From Anticarsia gemmatalis (taxonomy: Eukaryota; Arthropoda; Insecta; Lepidoptera; Erebidae), in NCBI RefSeq assembly GCF_050436995.1, contig NC_134758.1, forward strand, positions 10,044,001-10,108,000: 64,000 bases of DNA, in the 5' to 3' direction. Each line of letters starts with the position of its first letter. The stretch's first letter is position 1. The notes beneath the pieces were generated by a model. The model had not been told where the DNA came from. It saw only the letters and a program-made list of their open reading frames with translations, and searched no databases. Below, piece after piece: positions 45,246 through 56,850 of this stretch. The position numbers were made by a program, and so were the translations under genes.

Positions 45246-45405
45246 ACGGCTTCGGTGACGCTGTGGTTAAAGTGGTCGCAAAACCACTACCAGGGCGTCT
45301 GGGGGTTGTGGGGTTGATTTCCACATGAAAGCAATATTTGTGTGATCTACAGATGATGTTTCGTGGTCATATCAAGGTTTTGGGTATTTAACACTGACTG
45401 TTCTT
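45246..45405 (+). mobile_element. tRNA-derived SINE, family A, copy 4, strongly decayed
   Basis: ACGGCTTCGGTGACGCTGTG, CAAAACCACTACCAGGGCGT, a broken B box GGGGTTGATTTCCACATG, and CAATATTTGTGTGATCTACA follow the family order. The 3' end beyond GGTTTTGGGTATTTAACACT is not clear. Confidence 0.65.
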
Positions 45406-45724
45406 TTAAATAACTAGCTATTTTAAACCCCAGATCTTTCAATGATTCCAGGCTTAATTTCTTGCTATCAGTTCAAAAAAATTGCAGGAAAAGCATAACA
45501 TACAGAAAGACGTTGATATTTATAATACTTGAAGTCCTGAAACCAGTATTCTCGTCTGGCCAAAGCCAATGACCTATTAAGATACTAATTTTACATTAAT
45601 TTAGACGTTTAAGCACCCTAAATAGCCCTTCAACATCAACTATAATTACCTTTCAAACCTTTTATCAAGTACACAAGAGACTTAATTCCAAAATAACACC
45701 GTTGACATTTCACTGACAATTATT
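45406..45724. other. AT-rich gap
   Basis: Nothing recognised. Confidence 0.4.
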
Positions 45725-45762
45725 CTGTCACATTAAACTGTCACTGTCAACTGTCAGTGTCA
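45725..45762. promoter_or_regulatory. cluster of CTGTCA words
   Basis: CTGTCA starts at 45725, 45738, 45744 and 45751, followed by GTGTCA at 45757. TGACAG/CTGTCA is the core of Meis/Homothorax and TGIF-type homeodomain sites. It may equally be a short tandem slip of TGTCA. Confidence 0.25.
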
Positions 45763-46344
45763 TTAACACCACTAGTGATGAGCAATAAGTGTTCGTTATT
45801 TAAAAAAAGCCGGTAATTTTGTAACGAAAATAAATAGGTTTTTTGCGGTAATTGAGCTGAGTCGATTCAGAATATTTGAATGTAAGGTGTAGATGTTGAA
45901 TAAAAGGGATGGTATGCTGATTGTCGGTCAATTGCTTACGCGTGAAAGTATTTGTTGGTTATTTTAAGCAGCCATTAAAAGTTGAGTTTCTTTAGTTAAT
46001 TTAAACTTGAGTATGTCCTCGCACTTCGAAAGATATTTTGGTCTTGAATGTGAATTCTGGCGCTTGGTAAATGTGGTGATAAAGTATGAGGCCTACGTAA
46101 TTTAAAATAAATAAGTACACTATGCTAGAACATATTTTTTTGTGTACAATTTTGTTTAATGTCTCAGGTTTCAGTTAGTTACTTTTTCTAATCTAATACT
46201 AACTGGTATCCAGGGATAGATAACTACAAATTATAGTTATACATAATTACGCGAACGTAAAGGAGACGCTAGGGATAGGTTATTGAAAATGAGTTTATGT
46301 CAATAATTTAATTTAATGATATTGTTTGCTTATAAAGGCTTATA
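45763..46344. other. AT-rich gap
   Basis: Nothing recognised. Confidence 0.4.
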
Positions 46345-46452
46345 CGGCCTCCATGGCGCAGTGGTTAAGATGATCACCACGCCACTACCAGTGCATTGAG
46401 AGGTCGTGTATTCGATTCCCACACATATTCGTGTCACAAGAGCAATTCTTAA
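46345..46452 (+). mobile_element. tRNA-derived SINE, family A, copy 5, internally deleted
   Basis: The head GGCCTCCATGGCGCAGTGGT and B box GTGTATTCGATTCCCACACA are followed directly by TTCGTGTCACAAGAGCAATT of the tail. About 100 bases of the body are missing relative to copies 1-3. Confidence 0.85.
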
Positions 46453-47141
46453 TTTACAACAATTATTAACATAAAAATGTTCTGTTATAATAATCAAATT
46501 ACACATTCTCAACTACCTACATTATAGCTGAAATCTTATCAAAACCGTTATAGCCATTTTCACAGTAAACACGTACAAACGACGATTTTAAACTCAAATT
46601 ACTACACAAATGTCTTTGTTTACGATTCAAAATAGTTTTTTTTTATTGCGGCCGTAACACAATTATCTTTAAAACTAATGAATTTACTTGTTATCTTAAC
46701 GGATAGTTATCGTTAGATTAGAAAAAATATATGAATTATTCATATTGGTTGGCGTTTGAAGTTTTCGAAATTTGGTGAATGATGGTTCCATAGGTTTAGA
46801 ATAGTTTGGATAAGATTCCTGATTTCTGACACATAATTTTAACGCTGCTTAATAAATATATGTACCAAATGGTTACTTAGAATATTCTTGAAGCTTTATA
46901 ATTTTAGCTACAAAAATTCGTTGATGTAATGTTGGCATCCATTGATTTTGGAGAAAGGATAAGCTTTATATATTTCTAGTTTATTTGAAAGTTATTGCTA
47001 CCTACTACTTCAAAATCGACGAAGAAATCTAAAAATACAGATGAGGGTTTTTTTTGGACTGGAAGTTGAATGAATGTTTTGTATTGTTCATTATAAACAA
47101 ATACGTTTGCTTTGAGGGTCAGTAAAAAACATAATATCTTC
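46453..47141. other. AT-rich stretch, nothing recognised
   Basis: No supported feature. Confidence 0.45.
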
Positions 47142-47360
47142 AAAAAAATAAAACAACATAATATTTATTTACGATCCATTTATTAATAAACACTATAATA
47201 AGAATCATTAGTACTTTATTTCTTTCGTAATATAATTAATAAAGAATCGTGCTACCTTTTTCATTACAAAAAAGCTCACTTGACCGACAGCTTACAAAAA
47301 CGGCTTAAAAAACAAAACAACATGTTTATTTACGACCAATTTATTAATAAACGATGTAAT
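47142..47360 (+). repeat. local direct duplication, offset about 160 bp
   Basis: 47142-47200 and 47307-47360 share AAAACAACAT, TTTATTTACGA(T/C)C, ATTTATTAATAAAC and (A/G)TGTAAT-like ends with a few changes. Confidence 0.7.
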
Positions 47361-47404
47361 ATAATTCCAAACAAACTAATCATAATAAAAAAGACGAAAA
47401 AAAA

Positions 47405-47640
47405 GGAAGCCGAAAAAAGCCGTTTCGCGTTCCCGCCAACGGGCCCCAAAAGATCATCGATTAAAAGATAAACATCTGTAGTCATTCCGTACATTTTAAC
47501 CCAAAAACAGGATCACGTAAAACATTAATTACATAGTTTTTTGTGTATAAATATTTATAGCCACTTACTATGTTAATAAATGCAGAGTAAAAGCGCTAAC
47601 TCCGTACTTTGGGGCCCTTTTCGGCTTTTTTTGTAACTTT
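47405..47640. repeat. inverted pair of AAAAAAGCCG / GGGCCCC blocks
   Basis: AGCCGAAAAAAGCCG with ACGGGCCCCAAAAG (47408-47452) is mirrored at 47610-47636 by CTTTGGGGCCCTTTTCGGCT followed by a T run. The arms share the order AAGCCGAAAA, GGGCCCCAAAG on opposite strands, about 170 bases apart. Confidence 0.6.
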
Positions 47641-50600
47641 GACGGATATGAACCCACGATGGTCAAGTTAATCGTTTAATTTATGGTGGCTTTTGTTATA
47701 TTTTAATTTGGAATTTTAACTATTTTGTGTTGTGGCAACATCATGGCGGTTCACGCCTTTGTGACAGGCTTGTCATGCTTGGCTAATTGTGGGTAATGTT
47801 TTGTTACATTGAGGTATTCTGCTCTATCTATGGTATCTTCCATCTATGGAACGTTACATTCGAAACTGGATTACTTTTGATCATTATCAACAAAATTTGT
47901 AACAAGCCGTTTAAGAACCAAGTATTTTAAAGATAGCCTCTTTGTATTCTACACATGGTTTAATTATACCAACCGCAACTAAAAATCATTTCATCCACTC
48001 ATTCGTTTTAATTTTGATTGTATTTTGTGTCAGCCTTCGGGCTTACTACTTTCTTAATTTATTTCAATCCCAACTACAATCTTCTTGTAATCTCTTCAAA
48101 GAAACGCTCATGTTCAGAATTTCAGAATCGTTGACTTTCTATTGAAAACTCCTCATTGGTTCCGACGCCGCCAGTTTCTATCAAGAGGTTCACTCCAGTA
48201 TCAGACCATTGCAGCATTATCTTCGCTTCAAGTCCCATTTGTCCAACTATCCATAACCGTTATCGTAGTGATGACATGCCACTTCGGCTTCCACCTGCGA
48301 ACAATTTCATAATATCAAAACTAATATCCACGACCCCAATATATTATCCCTCATATCCTTAAAATATTCCCAAAATCCAAAAACGGCGTCAAAATTGAAA
48401 TTCAAAATCGCCCTTCGAAAACCATTTAATTTAGCTTAATTAAGGGTTGATAAGAGAAACCCTATTAACAGTTTGTTAAGAAAACGACATTGAAATTAGG
48501 GCCCTCGTTAATGCACCACTTTTGGTGTAGGCTTCGGTTTAATTTGCATTAAAGGACCCAGTAATTTTATAGTTGGCTGTAAGGTATATTTATGTAGAAG
48601 TCATTAAACGAAATTGAGTTAAACTATTCTTACGGTAATTGGGTAATTATGGTCGTACTCAAATGTATAGAATAGTGGGTACTTGAAATTACGTTTTATG
48701 ATTTTGCTACAGTAGTACGATGGATAATTAAACTAACTTTCTCATCAAACTAACTTCAAAATACTGAACCTAAAGTTCAATAAATAAATACATATTATTC
48801 GACAGCACACGAACGGTCACTTGATTCTAAACTAACCAAAGCTCTTATTATGATAACCAGATTACTGATAAACATTCTAAATATATACTTATAAAAGTAA
48901 ACTAACACACCGATGTAAGTTTAATAAAAGAGCAAACTTTTTAGCTAAAGTGTGTCGGAAAAACCTGACCAAGGTGTGACATAAAACAAGAATGATTGAC
49001 GTTAAAAGGAAGAGGATACTGCAACGGGTTGATAAAGGTGCTAATTATTATAAAAACGGACCTCATGGAGTTTAAATATGTTTATAAAGTAAGTTTTTAA
49101 AATCACTTGTTTAAATGCGATAATGTAGGTATAATACGCAAATGGAGTATTTTGAGATCGCAAACTATTACTTGGCATAGGAGCCGTTTCTTCAATTAAA
49201 ATATAATAATATTAATACAATAACAGCACACAACACACGTCCTTAATAAATTATTTATAATTTACTATCAAAACTTCCCCAATAAAATGGACATTAAACC
49301 AAATTTTTATTTTTAACCAACATCGTTACAAAAAAGGGGGGAAAAATTCGAAACATTTAATTATTATAAGCACGACTATAAATTAAAATAACATAATAGG
49401 GCCCATGGTCTTGTTCGCTATAAAATTCACCATAAAAATGTGTTTTATTAGACTCCTAAACTGACCAACAATTCATTATAAAGATAACTATCAAAGAAGT
49501 TTCATAATGAGATATTTCAATGGCCGAATAATGACATAATTATTGAATTTTATGTTGTTTTAGGTCATGGTTATATAATTTACAATCGTTGTTTCATTTA
49601 AATGAAGGGAATACGTTAACGGACATATTGATGGGTTTGAACTAATTATATTATTGTCTACTGTTAATCTGTTACCGCGCGAGTTGGTTTTAGGTAGGTT
49701 ATCTGGGCAGATGTTTGCAAACCAAAAAAGTCAAAACGTATATTTATGCATATGCAAAATATATGCATATTGAAATGTATCACAAATATAATTATATATG
49801 TAACAAAAGTCTGTCGTATTTACTAATGATATTTATTGTCACCTTAAGGTGAATCGTGGTGACTACTTTTATGCATTAATAAATATTAATTTATTCATTA
49901 TAAAATATTGCCCATTAACGTGTTACATTTTTCTTTGATTTGTATGCAATAGTCCCAGAAATCCAACAGTAGTATAATGGATTCAGGAAAGGGTTTAACA
50001 AACATTATCGTCGTAATATCTCGTATTTCTAGCTCTTCATGTTGGTCCTACTAATGGAACTAGTCATCTTTTTCTCATAAGTCTAACGAAGGTCTTCGAA
50101 TATCGCATTAATGTTGTTGCCCTCCTTATTCGGTTTAAAAACTGTTTAACTCTGTTTACTGATTTCGCTATAACTTGTATGCAGACATACAGTTAGGCAA
50201 ACTTGACTGGTAAAAAAAAATTGTAACTTTAACTGGTATAGTTCTCCATGTCATTGTTTATTATGTTGTTTTTACCGCTTTTTTAATTCGATACACTCAG
50301 AAATTAAAATCAGAAAATTCTTGCTTCTCAAAGCTACTATAACGCTAAGTCTAAACTGAAGTCTATTCGTAGGTATATTGCATATTGTTTTCTGAGTTTT
50401 TACATATTGTAAGCGTTTGACATTGTAAATTAAACGTATTGTAAAAATAATCCATTTTCCATAGACACGGACCGATAAATACGATCTAGCTTTCCTACGA
50501 TTACTCAATCATACTAGCAATACATTCAAAAGCGCACGATTACAACCCAAACATCACAATGACCACACAACTACAATATAAACTGTATTTTTTATATATA

Positions 50601-50814
50601 TTAAGTTTAATTTGCATTCGGTTTATCAGTAACATCTGAATGGTTGATTGTGAGGTGGTTTAACCGTTGGTATATCAGATAACTAACTGTAACACGCGAA
50701 TGTAACGATGTGTTTACACGAAACTTTAGTTTACACTGTCGAATTTACATCGAGTTGTAGTGTTAAGTTTTTGAGTACGTGTAATTAGGGGTTAATATAT
50801 TGTAGGTATATTAA
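47641..50814. other. long AT-rich stretch with one GC-richer block
   Basis: 48145-48320 is GC-richer. On the minus strand it has a 44-codon stop-to-stop frame (reading through LWIVGQMGLEAKIMLQW) that looks more protein-like than most, but it matches no family I know. 49738-49800 is an AT-rich palindromic spot (ATGCATATGCAAAATATATG). The rest holds nothing recognised. Confidence 0.4.
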
Positions 50815-51035
50815 CTGGTTTGGGTCATTGGTTGTAGTGTATGCGACTGATAAACATGAGGTTCGATTTCCCGGTCGGACAAAGTGCTTTTGGTCTTTAC
50901 TAATTTATAACGTCCTTTGTAAAAGGCGACAGGCATTATATGGGGCTTAATATTTTAAATGGCGATACACGGTCGTATTAAATACACATTTGCTTGACTT
51001 TTGGGTATTACAGGAGTGATGTATGTACGTGTGTG
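50815..51035 (+). mobile_element. tRNA-derived SINE, family C, most complete copy
   Basis: Head TGGTTTGGGTCATTGGTTGT, B box GAGGTTCGATTTCCCGGTCG, then ACAAAGTGCTTTTGGTCTTT, AGGCATTATATGGGGCTTAA, TTAAATGGCGATACACG and the tail GGTATTACAGGAGTGATGTA. This copy links the head fragments (2398, 11625) with the tail fragments (3425, 28205, 33450, 35905) into one family of about 220 bp. It is clearly diverged. Confidence 0.75.
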
Positions 51036-51671
51036 TGATTACAACTTATTTCGGCCTTTTTATTTTTTCTTTGCCTCGAACAAGTTTACTTTATTTGATT
51101 AGGCAATTAGCTGCCCCTAGCTGACTATTATAGTGACCAGTAAAGTGATATTACATGCTTTTTCAGCGTGAAATTTTGAAGTCCAGATTTCTTAGACCAT
51201 TCGAAATAGTGCTCCTTTACTTCCAGCATCTGTAAAGAGAAATAAAAAATATTAGGAATACACAGGCTCTATCATTATAAATATTTTGAAGTAAAATTAA
51301 ATGTTGGATATTTAGCTAAAGTGGGTTAAAGTTTAGTTACCTAAATAAATAGAAAAAATCGTACATTAATCACACTGCCATGCCGTGTGGTGCAGTCCTT
51401 TATAAGCAGGGTTTTCTCTAGGTATGAAAGGGTAATTTGTCAACGAAAATAAATGCAAACTTCATAAAATAGACCAATATAGTTTATTGTAGGTATAGAC
51501 ATATTATTTTTCTAAAACAATGTTATGTTACTAAAAAACTTGCGACCATTTAAAGATAGGATCATTAACATTGAGCCTATTAAGTATAAACTAGTTAAAC
51601 AACGTGGCACTACTCGCATTTACTTTGAGAATAAACTTAGCCTATTAGTAAAGAATATTAGAAAATTAAAA
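51036..51671. other. AT-rich stretch, one K/R-rich open frame
   Basis: A 66-codon frame at 51525-51725 is rich in K, R, I and N and runs into the duplicated segment. There is no evidence that it is translated. Confidence 0.4.
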
Positions 51672-52467
51672 AAGAATATCTTTAACACTAGGTGGTCCAC
51701 TAACCACGCGAAAAAAATAAAGTAAAATAATACCGTCACCACATTTTTATTAAATTTATTTTATAATGTAAATACTTGTGTTTATAAATTCTTTTACAAA
51801 GCATAAATAAGTTACTTTAATTATATCACATACCAACTTTATCGCACGCAAGTAAAGTAAAGTCTAAAACTATAGTCTGGCAACTTACGGCCAATTTCTT
51901 CATCAAATGTACCAGCCCACTATAGGGGTAAAGTAAAAATTACAATGAAATTTGTTCGACAAATTTTAATGTCTAATATTGTAAAGCAACGGGTCCTAAA
52001 CGCGGTTGAAAATTAAAGGTCAGGTTACCATATTTGTATCGAAACGTCGGGTAAACAATAAGGTATCCTAAAACTTTCATTTTGTGTGTACACAACTACT
52101 GTAGTATAACTAAATGTATAATTTCAAACATCAGTGACACGTAGTTTTATGCAACTGGCGATGGATTGTTTAATACACCTACTTTATTTTAGAAATATAA
52201 CTAATCATTAATTATGCGCTGAATAAAACGTGCATATCATGACTCTGTACTAAGATGTCGGACTATAATATTGAAATAATGTTTTTCAAAAGTTAAATAA
52301 GTAGAATAATTATCTTTGACACTAGGTGGTCCAATAACCACGTGAAAAAAATAGAGGAAAATAACTCTGTCACCACATTTAATAATAGAAATACTCGTTC
52401 AAAATTTTCTTTTACAAAGTTTAAATAAATTATTTATATTATATACCAAGTTTATCGCACGCAAGTA
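51672..52467 (+). repeat. diverged local duplication, offset about 613-634 bp
   Basis: 51672-51854 and 52302-52467 share ATCTTT(A/G)ACACTAGGTGGTC, AACCACG(C/T)GAAAAAAATA, GTCACCACATTT, TTTTACAAAG and TTTATCGCACGCAAGTA in the same order. Between the copies lies a fragment of element E (51993-52070). Family unknown. Confidence 0.8.
51993..52070 (+). repeat. foldback element E, internally deleted copy
   Basis: GTCCTAAACGCGGTTGAAAA, TTAAAGGTCAGGTTACCATA is followed directly by ATCGAAACGTCGGGTAAACA, AGGTATCCTA. It contains parts of both arms of the element at 44672-44865 with the spacer gone. Confidence 0.75.
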
Positions 52468-53180
52468 GTATTAAAAACTGTTATAAATAGAAATAATGTT
52501 CTTTACATGAGTTCGTGTATTAATTTTTACATTCCGCTGTTTATAGGTATTTAATGAGTCCCCATTCTGTAGCTAAAAACTCATGAATTCGTTACTAAAC
52601 TTTCAAAATTATTAAAATTAAGTCATAATTTTTAATATTATGACTTTTACGATGAAAATATGATACAATTTAGATTTAATCAGTACATTGTTAATTAATA
52701 TTAAAAAAAAACTTCTTATCTCATCTGAAGGTAACAAGTTATAGGCATTTAATGGCCGCTTTGAAGAAAATAAATTATGTAAATGATTGTCTGTGGTCTC
52801 TTAAAAACATGTGGTTATTGTTTATGACAAAATTAGAATGGAGTAAGATGGATTTAATTACAATGTAAAGTTGAGTCGGTACTTTTTAATTTTTTATTTA
52901 CTGTAAGTAATAAATAAAAGTACAAAACTTTGTACTGTAAAAAATGTTGTCGTAATTCTAACAGGCAACGAATATTGCATATATATTATATAGGCATAAA
53001 GAAGATTAAATCTAATCATTTATCATAGGGGGCAATTCTAGACACTTTATCATAAGTGTCTATATTTGACCTTACAATTAAGAAAAAATACACTATCTTC
53101 TATCGGCATAGAGCTAAACTACGCTATGTTCTATACCTCTATCTATCTGTTGAAATAATTTGAAATCTAGACGCGTTGAC
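52468..53180. other. AT-rich stretch, nothing recognised
   Basis: GACACTTTATCATAAGTGTC at 53041-53060 is a small palindrome (GACACTTAT-like arms). No gene. Confidence 0.45.
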
Positions 53181-53293
53181 CCCCGGTTTCTGGTACATTT
53201 AACGATAGTTTATCTATTCAGTAGTGTTTGAACTCATATAAAAAAACCGCTATGGAATAGATAAACTACCGCTAAATGTACTCAGAAACCGGG
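53181..53293. mobile_element. palindromic MITE, family F, copy 1
   Basis: The left arm runs CCCGGTTTCTGGTACATTTA, ACGATAGTTTATCTATTCAG. The right arm runs GAATAGATAAACTACCGCTA, AATGTACTCAGAAACCGGG. The middle is ACTCATATAAAAAAA. The arms of about 48 bp are near-perfect complements. Copies at 55951 and 61876 confirm a dispersed family of about 115 bp with no coding capacity. Confidence 0.85.
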
Positions 53294-55505
53294 CATGAGA
53301 GATTCATCATGCTTATCAGTCTCATAATAGTCAGTCGGCGATCGTGGCCAGTAAAATCTGCGCCGAAACGTCAGGCATTTGAATAAGCTTCCTTTAGTAT
53401 CTATGAAGCAAAGTCTACTAAAGAAAGTAAAAGATTAAAAATTTCACATCATTTGTATCTCATTGCAATCTCACATTTAAATTAATACTCTTTAAAACGA
53501 TATTGGGTGTCCTATAAGGTATTTTCCTACCTATGAAAAACCTTAACTATATGATTGTGAACCGATGCAAAAAAATCGCGTTTCGCCAAACCATCATAAA
53601 ATGGCTTCCACATACTTCCCAAAAATCAATTTAAGCCCCAAAAAAACGTATCATAATTTCTCTGTAGCCACCCCACGCACCATGATAGGGGGAAAGGGAC
53701 GGAGATAAACAATTTCCACGCGAAGAAAAGAGAGGTCACACAAACAAAAAACTTGTACGGAAAAAACATGGTCGCGAATCCATAGGGGTTGATTTTAAAG
53801 TGGCACATTAGTGAACCCTACACTGTATTTGACTGGAGAAAAATGAGTAATAACCTCCCTCGAATAAGGGTAGCTTTACGACCATATTCGAAGATATTTT
53901 GTAAGAAATATATTAAATTTTTAGTGTCCTAGAAATGTTGTATGTGCGTGAGCTTGGATGCAATAAAATTTTGTTCTTATTGGAGTTTTAATAAGAGTTG
54001 GAACTCGTATTACATCCCTTGAATAAGTAATGAATGTGGACTACAGTTTAAGTTCAGCTCATTCAAAATTGTAGTATTAAGGACGCATCGACTAAATTAT
54101 AAACATGTTTTCGAATGTCTACTAGTTTTTGTGTAGTAAAATATAAGTTATTATTTAACACTTCCAACCTTCAATGAAATATTTATTAATTGGAGTAAAC
54201 CCATTAATGAAATTGTCATTTTACATTACCAGTACTAAAAAAATATATATTTCGCTATTAAAAACACACAATTAAAAATAAGGACTCATACGGATCCTAT
54301 TCTTGACATTGACATTGCCTGAAGTAAAATGAAAACTTATAAAATAAAGATTTAGGCCAACTTTTATAACAACTTAAACGACAATGTCACATAGTAAATA
54401 CGCATGTTATATTATGTTACTGCTCCAAGGAACGCCGATTTTTCATAAAATTCCACAAATAAACCCCAGAAGAAAGCAATAAGCTGACATCAAGCCTAAG
54501 ACCGTGAAACAAAGCAAGACATCAACTTTCTCAAGCTGAAAAACAATCCCCTGTCAATTCTTAACATTGTGTATCTTCGGGAACATCCCAGATTATCCCC
54601 TGCCTGGCCGAAGTGATGGCATTTAATGACATCATTAACAAACAGACACAACTTCTTGCATTGTATTATAATTCAACCCTAAACAAAACCCATTTTCAAC
54701 CCTATTTTTGAAACATTAAAGTCCAAAATCATTTCTTAAAATTTCTAATTTGCGAACTCAGTTATTTTTATTTCTATCTTTTGAGATAAATAAATTCAGA
54801 CTTTATTTTTTGGGGTGTAAAGTGGGGTTTTGTGTGGAAGGTTTTCTAATTTGCGGTACCGTCCCTTATATTAGCAGATATTTGTCAAACTGCTAATTGC
54901 CTGTTATATTGGGCTAAGAAAGACTGTTTGTCTGTTTATGTACCATTAATGATGCATTCAATTTGTTCGGGTGAATGGACACGTATTTTATGGATGATCT
55001 CTAATTGGGTTGAAATGTGTTGGAGTTGTTTTTGAGGAGAATATTTCTGCTAATTATTGGACAATAGCCTTTTAAGTTTTATGGGTTGTTAGTTGTGTGT
55101 TTTTTCGGTCATCAGTTTAATTAGTGGAACTAACTAGTGAAATGTATCCGGCAACGGAATGAAGAAATTGTCGCAAGATTTTTTTCGGAATTCTGCTTAC
55201 TAATAAATATTTGTAGTACTATGTCAGTCCGTGCTTTTATAAATGATCCGATTGATCGGAAGGAACGAAATTAGTTTATATTGTGTTGATTTTAATATAT
55301 GTAGTTTGTTGAAAATGCCCAATATTCTATACAAATTATAATGAACTTGAGTTTAATGAGCTAAAAATAGAATATACCACAACATAGTATTTAGTTTTAT
55401 GCTGATTTTAATTATCCCAATGGAATTCAAGGTAGAAAGTTAAGTTTATCATTCATTATTTTCCAGTTCCATAAAGTATCTTTATTGAGACAGTTTTACG
55501 ATTAT
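53294..55505. other. AT-rich stretch with a shared motif and one purine-rich patch
   Basis: CTGCGCCGAAACGTCAGGC (53358-53376) recurs on the minus strand at 58453-58471 with one change. 53630-53790 is GC- and purine-richer (AGGGGGAAAGGGACGGAGAT) with a frame of 60 codons but no domain. 54627-54640 has TAATGACATCATTA, a homeodomain-like palindrome. Nothing else was seen. Confidence 0.4.
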
Positions 55506-55541
55506 TTGACCACAACGTACATGTACATACGTTGTGGTCAA
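55506..55541. repeat. perfect hairpin, 14-bp stem and 8-nt loop
   Basis: TTGACCACAACGTA (55506-55519) and its exact complement (55528-55541) surround CATGTACA, itself nearly palindromic. It has higher GC than its surroundings. No second copy was seen. Confidence 0.85.
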
Positions 55542-55950
55542 TAGTATGTGTACTGTAACTTGTATTTTAACATAAGTCTACTTTTATCCGAACATATGTT
55601 ATAGAAACGGCAGTAATTCATGTAATAACAATCTTCCTAAGTCGGTCTGATGTCGGGAGAAGCAAATCAAGTGAAGTTTTACACATATAAGGAACATCGA
55701 GGAGAATTCAGGTCAATGGTTGTAGTTCACTTATTTCGTAGGTATACTGAATTGAGTTAGTATGTAGCAGTTGCACATAAAAGTAAATAAATTAACTGAA
55801 ACTTTTAATAAGCATTCAATAGGTATAGAAAAAAAATATAAAACTTCTAAATTGCGCTGAAAGTAGATGAGTGACTAATAAACATATTGAACGACATAGT
55901 GCAGTGAATAATAACATCTTCAAAGAGATAGAATGATGTGATTTCATTTA
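55542..55950. other. AT-rich gap
   Basis: Nothing recognised. Confidence 0.4.
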
Positions 55951-56034
55951 GCCCGGTTTCTAAGGTTTTCTAAACTCATATAAAAAAACACTATTGAATA
56001 GATAAACTACCGCTAAATGTACTCAAAAACCCGG
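55951..56034. mobile_element. palindromic MITE, family F, copy 2, left arm deleted
   Basis: GCCCGGTTTCTAAGGTTTTC jumps to TAAACTCATATAAAAAAACA and the complete right arm CTATTGAATAGATAAACTAC, TGTACTCAAAAACCCGG. Most of the left arm is missing, so it can no longer fold into the full hairpin. Confidence 0.8.
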
Positions 56035-56749
56035 AATTAGTAGTGTGAATAGCCCTTGTCGGCTGTTTAACTATTATACTTTATAGGCATAGTTAAGTCT
56101 CAGCAAAAGTGCCTTAAATCAGCTGAAATACGAACTGTTTAGTGAATCAATATAAATATTAAGAGGTTCATGTCCTTTCGGCTCTAAACGAATCTAATAC
56201 TCTACAAGTCTTTCATATTTATCTATTACCATTAACTAAAAAGTTTCAATCCAATCACACTTAGATTCCAAGCAGCCAGTACCCGAAAGAAAAATAAAAC
56301 TTCTATATTCATTTAAATTCAGAATTGCCGTATGCAAAACAAATTCAATGCAAGGACTTCTGAAATTCTATTACAAATAGGTGTTCCAAAATTGAATCGT
56401 CTCCGTTCCATTATACGCACACAACAATGCGTCAACATTTGCGACACCGACTATCCACATAAGACCTTAAACTCGTATAAAATACATCCACAAAGAAGGA
56501 AAAAGTAATGCAAAGGAATCATACAGACTATCACGAAATTGATCTGTGATTCCACAAGCGATAAACGTCTTTACTTTACACAAAATACGGAATAAAATCG
56601 TGTGTTGACAGTTGTTGTAAATTGGTTTTTGGAGACAAGTTATTTTAAACTCTATAGACTTAAATATACAGTCGAATTTACTTTGTAAAGTTAACCTCAT
56701 ATACCCCCACATAAGTTAGGGCCCAAGTAATACGGATGACGATGCGAAG
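56035..56749. other. AT-rich stretch, nothing recognised
   Basis: A minus-strand frame of 81 codons (56467-56712) has no recognisable features. Confidence 0.4.
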
Positions 56750-56850
56750 TTAGTGGAAAGAAAGGGGGAGACGGGAAGTGGAATAACGAGGGGGTAGGAG
56801 GGTGTAAAGGGGGAAACACACCCCCTGTTTCGGGTTTTCAATAGATGTTA
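56750..56850 (+). other. G-rich purine tract with switchable hairpins
   Basis: The plus strand has GGGGG, GGG, GGGGG, GGAGGG and GGGGG runs within about 55 bases, then AAACACACCCCCTGTTTC. The last GGGGG can pair with CCCCC, or GAAACA (56813-56818) with TGTTTC (56826-56831). Quadruplex formation is possible but the loops are uneven. Confidence 0.5.
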
